In this document: in pieces, positions 15,847-24,090 of the stretch
Numbering within the stretch: position 1 is the stretch's first letter
How the letters are laid out: each line of letters starts with the position of its first letter
NCBI GenBank assembly: GCA_900548275.1
Contig: URJY01000027.1
Span: forward strand, 1-28,911
Origin: an uncultured Opitutales bacterium
GTDB taxonomy: Bacteria > Verrucomicrobiota > Verrucomicrobiia > Opitutales > Intestinicryptomonadaceae
DNA length: 28,911 nucleotides
Direction: 5' to 3'
Translations under genes and position numbers: made by a program
The notes under the pieces: generated by a model
Database searches by the model: none
Seen by the model: only the letters and a program-made list of their open reading frames with translations
Told to the model about the DNA's origin: nothing

Positions 15847-15872
15847 AAAAAAGGCGCGACTTTCGCCGCGCC
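15847..15872 (-). terminator. intrinsic terminator after thrS
   Basis: Read on the minus strand, a 6-bp GC stem (15867-15872 with 15853-15858, 8-base loop) is followed by six T residues (complement of 15847-15852). It lies between thrS and the phosphoesterase start. Confidence 0.7.
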
Positions 15873-15898
15873 CCGAAATCGAACTTCCGCTTTCCGAA

Positions 15899-17725
15899 TT
15901 AGAAACCGTCGGGCAGATTGCGTTCCTTTGCGTCGGAAACAATTTCCGCCACGGCATCGTCCGCGCTCTTGACGCCCTCGAAAGCCTTGCGGATTCTCGA
16001 GCGCACGGAGACGTTGCCCGCCTCCGCCTCTTTGCGTCCGATAACGAACATATGCGGAACTTTTTCGGTCTCCGCCTTGCGGATTTTCGCGCCGAGCTTT
16101 TCGGCGGTGTCGTCCATCGAAACGCGGATTCCCGCCTTTTTGAGCTTTTTGAAAACCTCGTCGGCAAACGGCACGACCTCGTCGTTGAGCGTGATGATTC
16201 TGACCTGCTCGGGCGCGAGCCACGTCGGGAAATTGCCCGCGAAGTGCTCGATGAGAACGCCCGTGAAACGTTCGAGCGAGCCGAACGGGGCGCGGTGAAT
16301 CATAATCGGACGGTGCGGCTTGTTGTCCTGACCGATGTACGAAAGGTCGAAGCGTTCGGGCAGATTGTAGTCTACCTGAACCGTGCCGAGCTGCCATTCG
16401 CGGCCTATGCAGTCCTTGACTACGAAGTCGATTTTCGGCCCGTAGAACGCAGCCTCGCCGATTTCCTCGGTGAAGGGAACGCCGAGCGTCTTCGCCGCCT
16501 TGCGGATTGCGGCTTCGCTCTTTACCCAGTTTTCCTCCGCGCCGACATACTTGTCGCTGTCGGGATCGCGCAGGGAGATTCGCACGCGGTATTCCTTCAT
16601 GCCGATTTTTGCGAAAACCTCCTTTACCAAGTCGAGACAGCCCTGAATTTCGTCGTCGAGCTGGTCGGGAGTGCAGAAGATGTGCGCGTCGTCCTGAGTG
16701 AAACCGCGCACGCGCGTCATGCCGTTAAGCTCGCCCGACTGTTCCCAGCGGTAGACGTTGCCGAATTCCGCCAGTCTTACGGGCAGGTCGCGGTACGAGT
16801 GCGGGTCGCTCTTGTAAATTTCGACATGGAACGGGCAGTTCATCGGCTTGAGCAGATAGCCCTCGACATCGCCCGATTCGATTTTCGGTTCGAACTCCGC
16901 CATCGTGATGTTTTCCTTCGACATCTTCTGGAGGTCTTCGCGTTCGACAATCGGCACAAACTGCGATTCCTTGTAGTACGGGAAGTGTCCGCTCGTGCGG
17001 AAAAGCCCGAGTTTGCCGATGTGCGGCGTGAACACCTGCTGATAGCCCTGCTCGTTGAGAAGCTCGAGAATGAAATTCTGCAGGCTCTGGCGGACGATTG
17101 CGCCCTTGGGCTTCCAGAGGATGAGCCCCTGCCCCACTCTGTCGACGATTGTGAAAAGCCCCATCTCCTTGCCGAGCTTGCGGTGGTCGCGCTGCTTTGC
17201 CTCCTCCATCTGCTTGAGGTAGCTTTCAAGCTCCTCCTTCGAGGCGAAAGCCGTGCCGTAGATGCGCTGAAGCTGCTTGTTGTTTTCGTCGCCGCGATGG
17301 TACGCGCCCGCGATTGAAAGCAGCTTGAACGCCTTGATGCGCTTGGAATAGTATACGTGGGGTCCCGCGCAGAGGTCGCAAAATTCGCCGTTTTTGTAGA
17401 ACGTGATTTTTTCGCCGTCGGGAATGTCGGCGAGTCTGCCGAGCTTGAATTCCTCCTGCCCGAGCTCCCTAATCTTCGCTTCGGCTTCGGGACGCGTGAG
17501 TTCGAACTTCTCGAATTTCTGGTTTTCGGCAATGACCTTTTTCATTTCCGCCTCGATGTTTGCAAGGTCTTCGGCGGTGAATTTGTGGTCGAGGTCGAAA
17601 TCGTAGTAGAAGCCCGTTTCCGTTGCGGGTCCGATGTCGAGTTTTGCGTTCGGGAACAGGCGCAATACGGCTGTAGCCAAAACGTGCGAGGCACTGTGTC
17701 TGATTTTGAGGAGTTCTTCGTTCAT
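15899..17725 (-). CDS. thrS: threonyl-tRNA synthetase lacking the TGS domain
   Basis: Charges tRNA-Thr with threonine. From ATG 17725 the product is 608 residues, shorter than the 642 of E. coli because the N-terminal TGS domain is missing: it begins directly at the editing domain. Editing residues are H10 and H14 (HSASH), C119 and H123 (CAGPH). The class II core has its zinc ligands at C297 (MNCPFH), H348 (DDAHIF) and H477 (MIHRAPFGSLERF), with motif 2 around YRWEQSGELNGMTRVRGFTQDD. The C-terminal anticodon-binding domain is intact. AAAGG lies upstream of the ATG. The frame stays open upstream to 17908 but that stretch has no TGS-like sequence. All catalytic and editing residues are present, so it should work as the housekeeping enzyme. 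Confidence 0.97.
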   Translation of the reverse strand: MNEELLKIRHSASHVLATAVLRLFPNAKLDIGPATETGFYYDFDLDHKFTAEDLANIEAEMKKVIAENQKFEKFELTRPEAEAKIRELGQEEFKLGRLADIPDGEKITFYKNGEFCDLCAGPHVYYSKRIKAFKLLSIAGAYHRGDENNKQLQRIYGTAFASKEELESYLKQMEEAKQRDHRKLGKEMGLFTIVDRVGQGLILWKPKGAIVRQSLQNFILELLNEQGYQQVFTPHIGKLGLFRTSGHFPYYKESQFVPIVEREDLQKMSKENITMAEFEPKIESGDVEGYLLKPMNCPFHVEIYKSDPHSYRDLPVRLAEFGNVYRWEQSGELNGMTRVRGFTQDDAHIFCTPDQLDDEIQGCLDLVKEVFAKIGMKEYRVRISLRDPDSDKYVGAEENWVKSEAAIRKAAKTLGVPFTEEIGEAAFYGPKIDFVVKDCIGREWQLGTVQVDYNLPERFDLSYIGQDNKPHRPIMIHRAPFGSLERFTGVLIEHFAGNFPTWLAPEQVRIITLNDEVVPFADEVFKKLKKAGIRVSMDDTAEKLGAKIRKAETEKVPHMFVIGRKEAEAGNVSVRSRIRKAFEGVKSADDAVAEIVSDAKERNLPDGF

Positions 17726-17840
17726 TTTTTTGCCTTTATAAAAAATCCTGCACGGACTCTGCGCGAAAAAAAGCGCGCGCACACGCCCGTGAAGCAGTTT
17801 ATACTGAACCGACTGCGGGAAATGTAAAGTGTTTTGTTGC

Positions 17841-17867
17841 AAAAAGGCGCGGACAAAGCAGTCGCGC
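17841..17867 (-). terminator. intrinsic terminator after the GNAT gene
   Basis: On the minus strand, 17861-17867 pairs with 17847-17854 (7 bp, one bulged base, 6-base loop), followed by five T residues (complement of 17841-17845). It ends the DUF1015/GH20-like/GNAT operon upstream of thrS. Confidence 0.7.
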
Positions 17868-17908
17868 AACGCCGCCGCCCGCAAAATAAATTCGGGGAAA
17901 AGGCGCAA

Positions 17909-18403
17909 TTATAATTTCAATTCCATTATGTAGTCGTTCATATAATATCCGTTCCCGATGGGGAAGTCGCCCGACTGCGCAATTTCCATTCCCATTTTTT
18001 TGTAGAAACCCAACGCCCTGTTGTTGCGGTTCACGTTTAGGTGCATTTTGCACGGCGCGGGATGGATATTTTTGATGTGCCGTTTTGCTGTCTCGAACAA
18101 AAATCCGCCGAGCCCCCTGCCCTGAAATTCCTTTAGAATGTAGATTTTTTCGAGGTGGAACAGGTCTTCGCCCTCGGGACGCACCGAGACGTAGCCGAAC
18201 GGCTCGCCGTCGCAATAGCCGATGTAGAAAACGTGTCCGCCGTCGAACTGCGCTTCGAGGCTCTTGGGCGAATACATCCAGTCGAGCATATATTCGAGCT
18301 GCTCGGGCGAAAGAATTTCCGCATACGTCGCGGGAAACGCCGACAGCGCGAGCCTGCGAATCAGCTCGATGTCGGACTTTGTCGCTTTTCTTGCTTCGTT
18401 CAT
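17909..18403 (-). CDS. GNAT-family N-acetyltransferase
   Basis: Acetyl-CoA-dependent N-acetyltransferase of 164 residues. The acetyl-CoA loop is QGRGLGG at 94-100, preceded by the strand LEKIYILKEF. The C-terminal motif N128-x2-A-L-G-F-Y-K-K-x-G with Y134 is typical of small-molecule or protein N-terminal GNATs. The N-terminal half (IRRLALSAFPATYAEILSPEQLEYML) resembles the PaiA/spermidine-type or general small-molecule group, but the substrate cannot be assigned. ATG 18403 overlaps the stop of the GH20-like gene by four bases (ATGA), so translation is coupled. This is the last gene of a three-gene operon. Confidence 0.9.
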   Translation of the reverse strand: MNEARKATKSDIELIRRLALSAFPATYAEILSPEQLEYMLDWMYSPKSLEAQFDGGHVFYIGYCDGEPFGYVSVRPEGEDLFHLEKIYILKEFQGRGLGGFLFETAKRHIKNIHPAPCKMHLNVNRNNRALGFYKKMGMEIAQSGDFPIGNGYYMNDYIMELKL

Positions 18404-19833
18404 TTTTGGAAAAATTCGGCGCGGGCGGCGCGCAGTTTCGCCGAAGCCTCCCACAAACCGCCGAGCCCGCAACGCGCAGCCCAGACGTTTTCGAAATCGG
18501 ACACCGCGAATCTGTAGGCGGTTTTGCGGGCTTCGAAAGTTTGCGCGTCGGCTTCGGAAAGTCGGTCGAGAGAGGCGTTGAGCAATGCTCCTGCAAGCGC
18601 AAATTCCGCCGAAAGAACAGCGGCATCGCGCGATTCGGGCTTCGAGGTTGCGGCAAGCCCCATCGCAAAATCGGCCGCGCCGCGCAAAACGGACAAATCG
18701 ACGTGCGCAAACTCGGCCGCGATTTTCGGAAGCTCGGCGGCGGGCGCAAGCAGGAGCCTTTCGGGCAGCCCCGAAGAATCTACGCGCGAAAGGGCGCATA
18801 CCGCGCGGGCAAAATCGCCCGTGGAATCGTAGAAAACGAACGAGTCCAAAGCCTCGCACAAAAGCTCCTCGGCGGCGGGCGAGCCCCATAGTGCGGACGC
18901 GGCGCAGGCGACGGGCGGATACACCGCCGACATCGGCGCAAACCCGCCCGATCGAGCCTCCAAAACCGCCCCGCGCAAGCCGTTTCCCGCCGCACTTTTG
19001 CAGGCGGATTCAATCGAAATTTTCGCCGCGTCGAAGTTCGGACAAAATCCGAGATGCGCATCCGCCCGCGCAAAAATTTTCCGCCCGCTTCCCGACACGT
19101 AAAAAGATTCGTCGCAAAACAGCGCGTTAAGCCCGAGCTTTTCGCAGGCGAGCGAAAGACTTTCCGCTTCGGACGAATCCCGCAAAACGCCCGCAAACGC
19201 GATGTCGCGGCAGTCGAAGTTTGCCGAAATTTCCCCGAGCAGCTTAGCGTCGAGAGGTACTTTCGCCGCGTCGATTCGGCAGGAAAGCTCCACGCCCAAT
19301 GTACGGCAGTATTTTTTAAGCGAGTCAATCGCGCGCGGCGGCAACACTGCCCTCCCCGCCCATCGGGCTTCGCCCCCATCGAACGGATACGCGTCCGTAA
19401 GGTCAAGCTCGAGCCTGTTGTACTTGAAAAGGGCGAGCCTGTCGGCAAGCAGCCGCATATTTTCGGCATTCGGCACGCGCCCGTCCGAAAGGTCGAGACA
19501 AAAACACCGAACGGAAAGGTCGGGAGAATCCTCCAATTCGCAAAACCTGAACCCGCGCGAATCCGCCTGCATTCCGATTTGGCGCAGAGCCTGCAACGCC
19601 GCGCGCGCGCCCGCTTCTGAAGCCGCCTCAACCGCGATTCCGTCCGAAGTTATCGCAATGCGGTAGTGCTCGGAATTCTCGTGCGGGCTGTAGTGCACGT
19701 CGAGAAAATTCCCGCACGGAAGCCCGCTTTCGTCTATCTGAAACTCCGCCTTTTCCCACGCCAAAAAACCGTCGCCCCAAAGCGCGCGCTTCGGGGTCGG
19801 CAGAAGTTTGGGAGTGCGGAGCTTGTATTCCAT
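18400..19833 (-). CDS. degenerate GH20 (beta-hexosaminidase)-like protein, cytosolic
   Basis: A 477-residue protein that resembles glycoside hydrolase family 20 by layout. The N-terminal hexosaminidase-like domain (about 1-105) has YRIAITSDGIAVEAASEAGARAALQALRQI. The beginning of a TIM barrel follows: VRCFCLDLSDGRVPN (109-122), then MRLLADRLALFKYNRLELDLTD. The catalytic Asp-Glu pair of active GH20 enzymes is not seen where expected, and the rest of the barrel is alanine-rich and poorly conserved, so the enzyme may be inactive or have changed function. There is no signal peptide, unlike most hexosaminidases. Its ATG shares one base with the stop of the DUF1015 gene (TAATG), and its stop overlaps the GNAT start. 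I am confident of the fold resemblance, not of any activity. Confidence 0.78.
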   Translation of the reverse strand: MEYKLRTPKLLPTPKRALWGDGFLAWEKAEFQIDESGLPCGNFLDVHYSPHENSEHYRIAITSDGIAVEAASEAGARAALQALRQIGMQADSRGFRFCELEDSPDLSVRCFCLDLSDGRVPNAENMRLLADRLALFKYNRLELDLTDAYPFDGGEARWAGRAVLPPRAIDSLKKYCRTLGVELSCRIDAAKVPLDAKLLGEISANFDCRDIAFAGVLRDSSEAESLSLACEKLGLNALFCDESFYVSGSGRKIFARADAHLGFCPNFDAAKISIESACKSAAGNGLRGAVLEARSGGFAPMSAVYPPVACAASALWGSPAAEELLCEALDSFVFYDSTGDFARAVCALSRVDSSGLPERLLLAPAAELPKIAAEFAHVDLSVLRGAADFAMGLAATSKPESRDAAVLSAEFALAGALLNASLDRLSEADAQTFEARKTAYRFAVSDFENVWAARCGLGGLWEASAKLRAARAEFFQK

Positions 19834-21059
19834 TAGAAAGTGTGGACAAACAAGCCCGAGCGAAGCTTCGGCTCAAACCAAGTGCTCTTGGGCGGCATAA
19901 TCTGACCCGCGTCGGCGATTGCCATCAGCTGGTCGGTGGTCGTCGGATACATCGAGAACGCGACCGCGAACTTGCCCGAATTTACGAGTTTCTCAAGCTC
20001 GTCCGTGCCCTTGATTCCGCCGACAAAGTCGATGCGTTCGTCGGTGCGCGGGTCTCCTATTCCGAGAATCGGCGCAAGAACCCTGTCCTGCAAAAGCGCG
20101 ACATCGAGCGACGAAACCGCGTCGAGCCCTTCGGTGTTGTCGAACGAAAGCAAATACCACTGTCCGTCGAGATACATCGAAACCTTCTTCGAACCGTCGG
20201 GCGATTTCGCCGAGCTCTTCTCGACCCTGCACGCCTTCGAAAGCTTTTCGAGGAACTGCTCCTTCGTGTTGCCCGCCAAGTCGCGCACTACGCGGTTGTA
20301 GGGCAGAATGCGAAGCTGACCCGCGGGGAAGACGACCGACAAAAACCAGTTGTAGTCTTCGTCGCCCGTGTGGTTCGGATTTTCCGCCTTGAAGAAGCGC
20401 GCGCAACGCGCATTGCTCGCGCTGCGGTGGTGACCGTCGGCGACATACGCGCAGGGAATGCCGTCGAAAATCCCGACGATTTTCGCAAGCTTTGCGGGGT
20501 CTTCGATTTTCCAGACCGTGTGGCGGATTCCGTCGTCGGCGACGAAATCGAAAAGAGCGTCGGAGTCCTTTTTGTCTTCGACGATTTTGTCAAGCTCCGT
20601 ACCGTCCTTTACCGTGAGGAACACGGGCCCCGTATTCACGCGCAGCGTGCGGGTAAGCATATAGCGGTCGTTTTCCTTTGCCTCGCGCGTTTTCTCGTGC
20701 TTCTTGATTACGTCGGCATCATAGTCCGCCGCGCTGAAAGTTGCGACAAGCCCCGTCTGGGCGTGGTCGCCCATCACCTGACGGTAGAGATACATACAGG
20801 GCGCGTCTTCGCGGACGAGATGCCCGCCCGAAACGAGCTTTTCGAAATTCTCCTTGGCGTGGTCGTAGACCGCCTGCGAATACGGCTCCGTGCCCTTGGG
20901 CAGTTCTATTTCGGAGCGGACAACGCGCATAAAGCTGAGCGGTTTGCCTTCGGCCTGTTCGCAAGCCTGCTCGAAGTTCACAACGTCGTACGGGAGGCTC
21001 GCGATGTCGGCAGCCTCGCCCTTTGCGGGTCTCAACCCTTTGAATGCTTTAATCTTCAT
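19833..21059 (-). CDS. DUF1015-family protein
   Basis: A 408-residue cytosolic protein of the DUF1015 family, whose function is not settled. It starts MKIKAFKGLRPAKGEA, then LPYDVV (22-27), the usual DUF1015 start. The two hallmark blocks are KKHEKTREAKENDRY (119-133) and ADGHHRSASN (207-216). The DGHHR motif resembles the active-site motif of ParB/sulfiredoxin-fold serine kinases such as SerK and SbnI, so a kinase-like or serine-related role is a possibility, not a finding. In other genomes, as I recall, DUF1015 genes often neighbour serine biosynthesis genes; here the partners are a GH20-like protein and a GNAT. Length is normal. ATG 21059 has no Shine-Dalgarno. Confidence 0.92.
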   Translation of the reverse strand: MKIKAFKGLRPAKGEAADIASLPYDVVNFEQACEQAEGKPLSFMRVVRSEIELPKGTEPYSQAVYDHAKENFEKLVSGGHLVREDAPCMYLYRQVMGDHAQTGLVATFSAADYDADVIKKHEKTREAKENDRYMLTRTLRVNTGPVFLTVKDGTELDKIVEDKKDSDALFDFVADDGIRHTVWKIEDPAKLAKIVGIFDGIPCAYVADGHHRSASNARCARFFKAENPNHTGDEDYNWFLSVVFPAGQLRILPYNRVVRDLAGNTKEQFLEKLSKACRVEKSSAKSPDGSKKVSMYLDGQWYLLSFDNTEGLDAVSSLDVALLQDRVLAPILGIGDPRTDERIDFVGGIKGTDELEKLVNSGKFAVAFSMYPTTTDQLMAIADAGQIMPPKSTWFEPKLRSGLFVHTF

Positions 21060-21105
21060 AGTTAAAAAAAGAATCTATATTTAAGCCGATTTTGCAAGTT
21101 TTACT

Positions 21106-21864
21106 TTATTCGCCCGCCGACGCGCGGAAGTTCCGCAGGATGTAGTATGCCATCCCGCCCGAGATTAGCGCGTAGGCGAAGCCCTGCATAGGGTAGCCGA
21201 ATGCCGACATAGAAAGGATGTCGACCACTACCGACGGCGTCAGGGCGCACAGTGCCAACCTCGCGCCGCCGCCGAGCGAAAGTTGCGGATAGAGCGTTCG
21301 CGAAAGAATGTATACGGCTATCGTCATCAGCCCCCAGAATATGAGGTTCATCGGCAGTACGAAAAGGAAAAGGCACACGAGCGGCGTTATCACGTACAAA
21401 AGAGTATCCCTCGACGGAAATATTGCGTCCACGCCCCTGTCGCCCAACAGTTGATCGTAGTCTTTGAGCGACATCGAGCTTTCGCCGCCGTCGGGCAGAT
21501 AGAACGAAACCCTGTCCCTTTCGAATGCGAACATCAAACCCTTTGTGCGCGACGCGTCGAGAAGCTTTTCCGACGCGATTGCGAACACTCTGCCGTCCGC
21601 GCCCTTCAGTTCGACATCCGCGCCGTTCGGCGTTTTGACCATGCCGTCCGAGACTTTCACCTTCGCCAATTCGGCGAGCGCGGGCGTTATCGAATCGTCG
21701 TAGAATTTTTCGATTGTCCCCGTTGTGGCAATCATTGCCGACACGCAAGAAAGCAGAGTCAGCAGCGCGAAATACGCCGCAATTTTCCAATGCCAGCCGA
21801 AGACCGCGCGGCGGTACGCCTCCACGGAGCCGAACGAAAGGTACAGCATTTTGAATATGTCCAT
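21106..21864 (-). CDS. DUF1189-like integral membrane protein
   Basis: A 252-residue membrane protein. One helix lies near the N-terminus (about 24-48, WKIAAYFALLTLLSCVSAMIA). A soluble loop of about 105 residues, probably extracytoplasmic, contains DRVSFYLPDGG and similar strands. Three to four more helices follow between about 155 and 245. This arrangement matches DUF1189, a family of unknown function, sometimes annotated as maltodextrin utilisation protein. ATG 21864 lies 4 bases after the RluA-like stop, so it is the last gene of the maf cluster. Upstream in-frame codons to 21978 are antisense or within the neighbour and were ignored. Confidence 0.8.
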   Translation of the reverse strand: MDIFKMLYLSFGSVEAYRRAVFGWHWKIAAYFALLTLLSCVSAMIATTGTIEKFYDDSITPALAELAKVKVSDGMVKTPNGADVELKGADGRVFAIASEKLLDASRTKGLMFAFERDRVSFYLPDGGESSMSLKDYDQLLGDRGVDAIFPSRDTLLYVITPLVCLFLFVLPMNLIFWGLMTIAVYILSRTLYPQLSLGGGARLALCALTPSVVVDILSMSAFGYPMQGFAYALISGGMAYYILRNFRASAGE

Positions 21865-21868
21865 AATA

Positions 21869-22663
21869 TTAGAATTTGAGGTTTTTGGATATTTCGCCGT
21901 TGTAGTCCACTGTTTTCGTGAAGCTTTCGGGCAACGGGCACTCGGCTTCGAATTCGACTTTTTTGCCGTCGATTTCAAGTTCCAAGCGCGTTTTCAGACA
22001 GTGGAGGAAAAGGCGGTTTATTTTCGAGACGGCGCGGAATTTTTTGTTGAACGCAAAATTTCCGTACGTTGCGTCGCCCAAAATCGGGAAGCGGTGCATT
22101 GCGCACTGCACGCGCAACTGGTGGGTCAAGCCCGTGAGCGGCGTCAGGCGCACGAGGCTTACGCCGAGTCCGTTGAGGTCTTGGCGTTCGACGGCGTAGC
22201 CCGTGCGCGCGGGCATTCCGTTGGAATCGGCGGACGTGCGCACGAAGCCCGCGCCGCGTTGCGGGCGGAGCTTGTCTGTCCATTTTCCCTCGCCGAACAT
22301 TCTGCCCACGCATATCGCCATATACGTTTTCTGCGCCGTCTTGTTTTTGAATTCGGCGCGGGCGAGCTGCGCCGTGCGTTCGTTGTCGGCGGCGAGCACG
22401 ATTCCCGATGTCGGAGAGTCGAGGCGGTTTATCAGATAGAGCCTGCGTTTTTGTCCGTCTTCGGTTTCCCACGAATAGTATTCGCCCGAAAAATTATAGC
22501 GCGCGCGGAGCATTGCTGGCTTGGCGTTGGGCGACGGGTGCGGATTGGGATGCGTGGCGCGCCCCGCCTTTTTGTCGATTGCAATAAGTCCGCATTCGTC
22601 GGTTTTCACGACGCTGCAGCCGCTCGAGAGCGGCAGTTCTGATGCGAATTGTTCGGTGTTCAT
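21869..22663 (-). CDS. RluA-family pseudouridine synthase
   Basis: Converts specific uridines in rRNA or tRNA to pseudouridine. The 264-residue product has the RluA motif at RLD (80-82), with D82 the catalytic aspartate, in the context YLINRLDSPTSGIVL. The usual HRLD histidine is Asn here. The later block GLTHQLRVQCA...PILGDATYG (178-201) matches the family. It has no S4 domain at the N-terminus, so it belongs to the shorter RluA/RluC-like proteins without S4; the target site cannot be assigned. ATG 22663 lies two bases after the TonB-like stop, so translation is coupled, and DUF1189 follows after 4 bases. Confidence 0.9.
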   Translation of the reverse strand: MNTEQFASELPLSSGCSVVKTDECGLIAIDKKAGRATHPNPHPSPNAKPAMLRARYNFSGEYYSWETEDGQKRRLYLINRLDSPTSGIVLAADNERTAQLARAEFKNKTAQKTYMAICVGRMFGEGKWTDKLRPQRGAGFVRTSADSNGMPARTGYAVERQDLNGLGVSLVRLTPLTGLTHQLRVQCAMHRFPILGDATYGNFAFNKKFRAVSKINRLFLHCLKTRLELEIDGKKVEFEAECPLPESFTKTVDYNGEISKNLKF

Positions 22664-22665
22664 TT

Positions 22666-24066
22666 CTATCTGTAGTGGAATGTTATTTTGACCGACTGGT
22701 CTTGGTTGCCGAATGTGTTGACCATTTCCTGCGTCCATTCGCCGTAGGGGGCGGTTGTGAGAATCGACTGTTCGCAGAGTCCGCTGCCCGTGTTTGTGGA
22801 GTTCGAAAAAACCACCTTGAAGCGCGAGAGCGCGCCCGAAGAGTCGAGGTAGAATTCTATCTGGACAATCGTGCCGACCGCCGTGCCGAGGTCGTATTTC
22901 GACGCGAGCAAATTCCACTGGCGCGAGATTGCCTCTATCATCCGCTGTTGGTACGCGCCGAACTCGCTGAAACGCGAGTCGCACGCCACCACGCCGCGCA
23001 TACTTGCGTGGGAGTTGTTTTCGGCGAGCGGCCCCGCGGGGATGCGCATGCTCAACATCGGGCGCGGTTTCGGCGCGGGAAGCTCTTCGTTGACGGGCGG
23101 TTCTTCGGGCTTGGGTTGCGGTTTTTTCGTTTCGGGCTTGGGAGGCTCGGGATTTTTTTCGGCGGATTGCCGCGAGTTGGCTGGCTGTTTTGCGTCGGGA
23201 TTGGTTTGTTTTGCGCCGCGCTTTGATGTCTGGTTCGAGTTTTGCGCGTCCGATTTATCGGCGGTTTTTGCGCGCGTTTTATCGGCGTTGTCGGCGGTCT
23301 TTTCCGCCTTTACGATTTTCAAAAAGGCGTTGTCCGAATCGCTCCGCTCTTGGCGCGTTTTTTCGGATTCGAGCGGAGCGGAATCGGCATTCTCCGAAGT
23401 TTTTTGCGAAGACGCAGTCTGCCCGTCGGGCTGCGACGGGTCGGATTCTTCTGGCGTTGCGGGTTGCGCCGATTTGTCCCGTTCGTTTCGTTGCCCGCTT
23501 TGCTGCGGTTCGGCGGAATCGGGCTGAACGGGCGTCTGTCGGGTTTCCGCATCGGGAGAATCGGGCGTCGACCGTGCGGCGTCTGCGGCGGAGTCGGGAA
23601 ATTCGTCGGGCTGCGAGGGACGGACAAGCGGGCGTTCGAGAGTGGAAAGCACGGCTTCGGGCGAAAGCGCGTCTTGGTCGGCACTCGTGCCCGAAACGAT
23701 TTTCTGGCTGTCCTTTGTGTCGCCCGCGACAAACGGCTTGCGCGACTTCGAAGTCGGGTCGGGGATTTCGTCGGCGGCGCGCTGGTCTTTGAAAGACTCG
23801 GGCGCGTCGGGCGACTCGGGCTTCAGGTCGTTGCCGAAAGGGTTCGCCTCGATGAACTCGGGGCGTTTTATTTTCAGCTTCGGCGGAAGAATTTCGAGCT
23901 TCAGGTCGTCGGCTTTTTCGGATTTTTCGGACGGAAGAATTTCGTACGGAAGCGCGTAGTACGCGCCCGCGTGCAGGAGAACCGTCAGCAGAAACGCCGC
24001 GACAACCGCAAGCGCGTCGGCTCGGTTGGCGTTGAAGTAAAGGTCTCTGTCGAAGTCGTCCTGCAT
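22666..24066 (-). CDS. TonB/TolA-like protein with very long disordered linker
   Basis: A 466-residue envelope protein in TonB topology. A short cytoplasmic N-terminus leads into one membrane anchor (about 17-40, ALAVVAAFLLTVLLHAGAYYAL). A linker of over 300 residues rich in Pro, Asp, Ser, Gln, Glu and Lys (for example PKPETKKPQPKPEEPP) follows, then a compact C-terminal domain of about 100 residues (ISRQWNLLASKYDLG, TIVQIEFYLDSSGALSRFKVV) typical of TonB/TolA C-terminal folds. It would connect the inner membrane proton-motive force to outer-membrane partners, but no exbB/exbD or tolQ/tolR gene is nearby. ATG 24066 is used; GTG 24078 would add four residues. It lies 24 bases after maf. Confidence 0.85.
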   Translation of the reverse strand: MQDDFDRDLYFNANRADALAVVAAFLLTVLLHAGAYYALPYEILPSEKSEKADDLKLEILPPKLKIKRPEFIEANPFGNDLKPESPDAPESFKDQRAADEIPDPTSKSRKPFVAGDTKDSQKIVSGTSADQDALSPEAVLSTLERPLVRPSQPDEFPDSAADAARSTPDSPDAETRQTPVQPDSAEPQQSGQRNERDKSAQPATPEESDPSQPDGQTASSQKTSENADSAPLESEKTRQERSDSDNAFLKIVKAEKTADNADKTRAKTADKSDAQNSNQTSKRGAKQTNPDAKQPANSRQSAEKNPEPPKPETKKPQPKPEEPPVNEELPAPKPRPMLSMRIPAGPLAENNSHASMRGVVACDSRFSEFGAYQQRMIEAISRQWNLLASKYDLGTAVGTIVQIEFYLDSSGALSRFKVVFSNSTNTGSGLCEQSILTTAPYGEWTQEMVNTFGNQDQSVKITFHYR

Positions 24067-24090
24067 TATATTATGCACTCAAAAAAAGCT

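Noticed and set aside
13836..15902. 688-codon plus-strand open frame opposite the phosphoesterase
   Set aside because: Arg/Val/Phe-rich antisense translation with no motif; the minus-strand gene carries all the phosphoesterase metal-binding residues.
15810..16397. In-frame N-terminal extension of the metallophosphoesterase
   Set aside because: It is a shadow of thrS in another frame; the protein has a clear signal peptide at ATG 15809 and the thrS terminator lies between.
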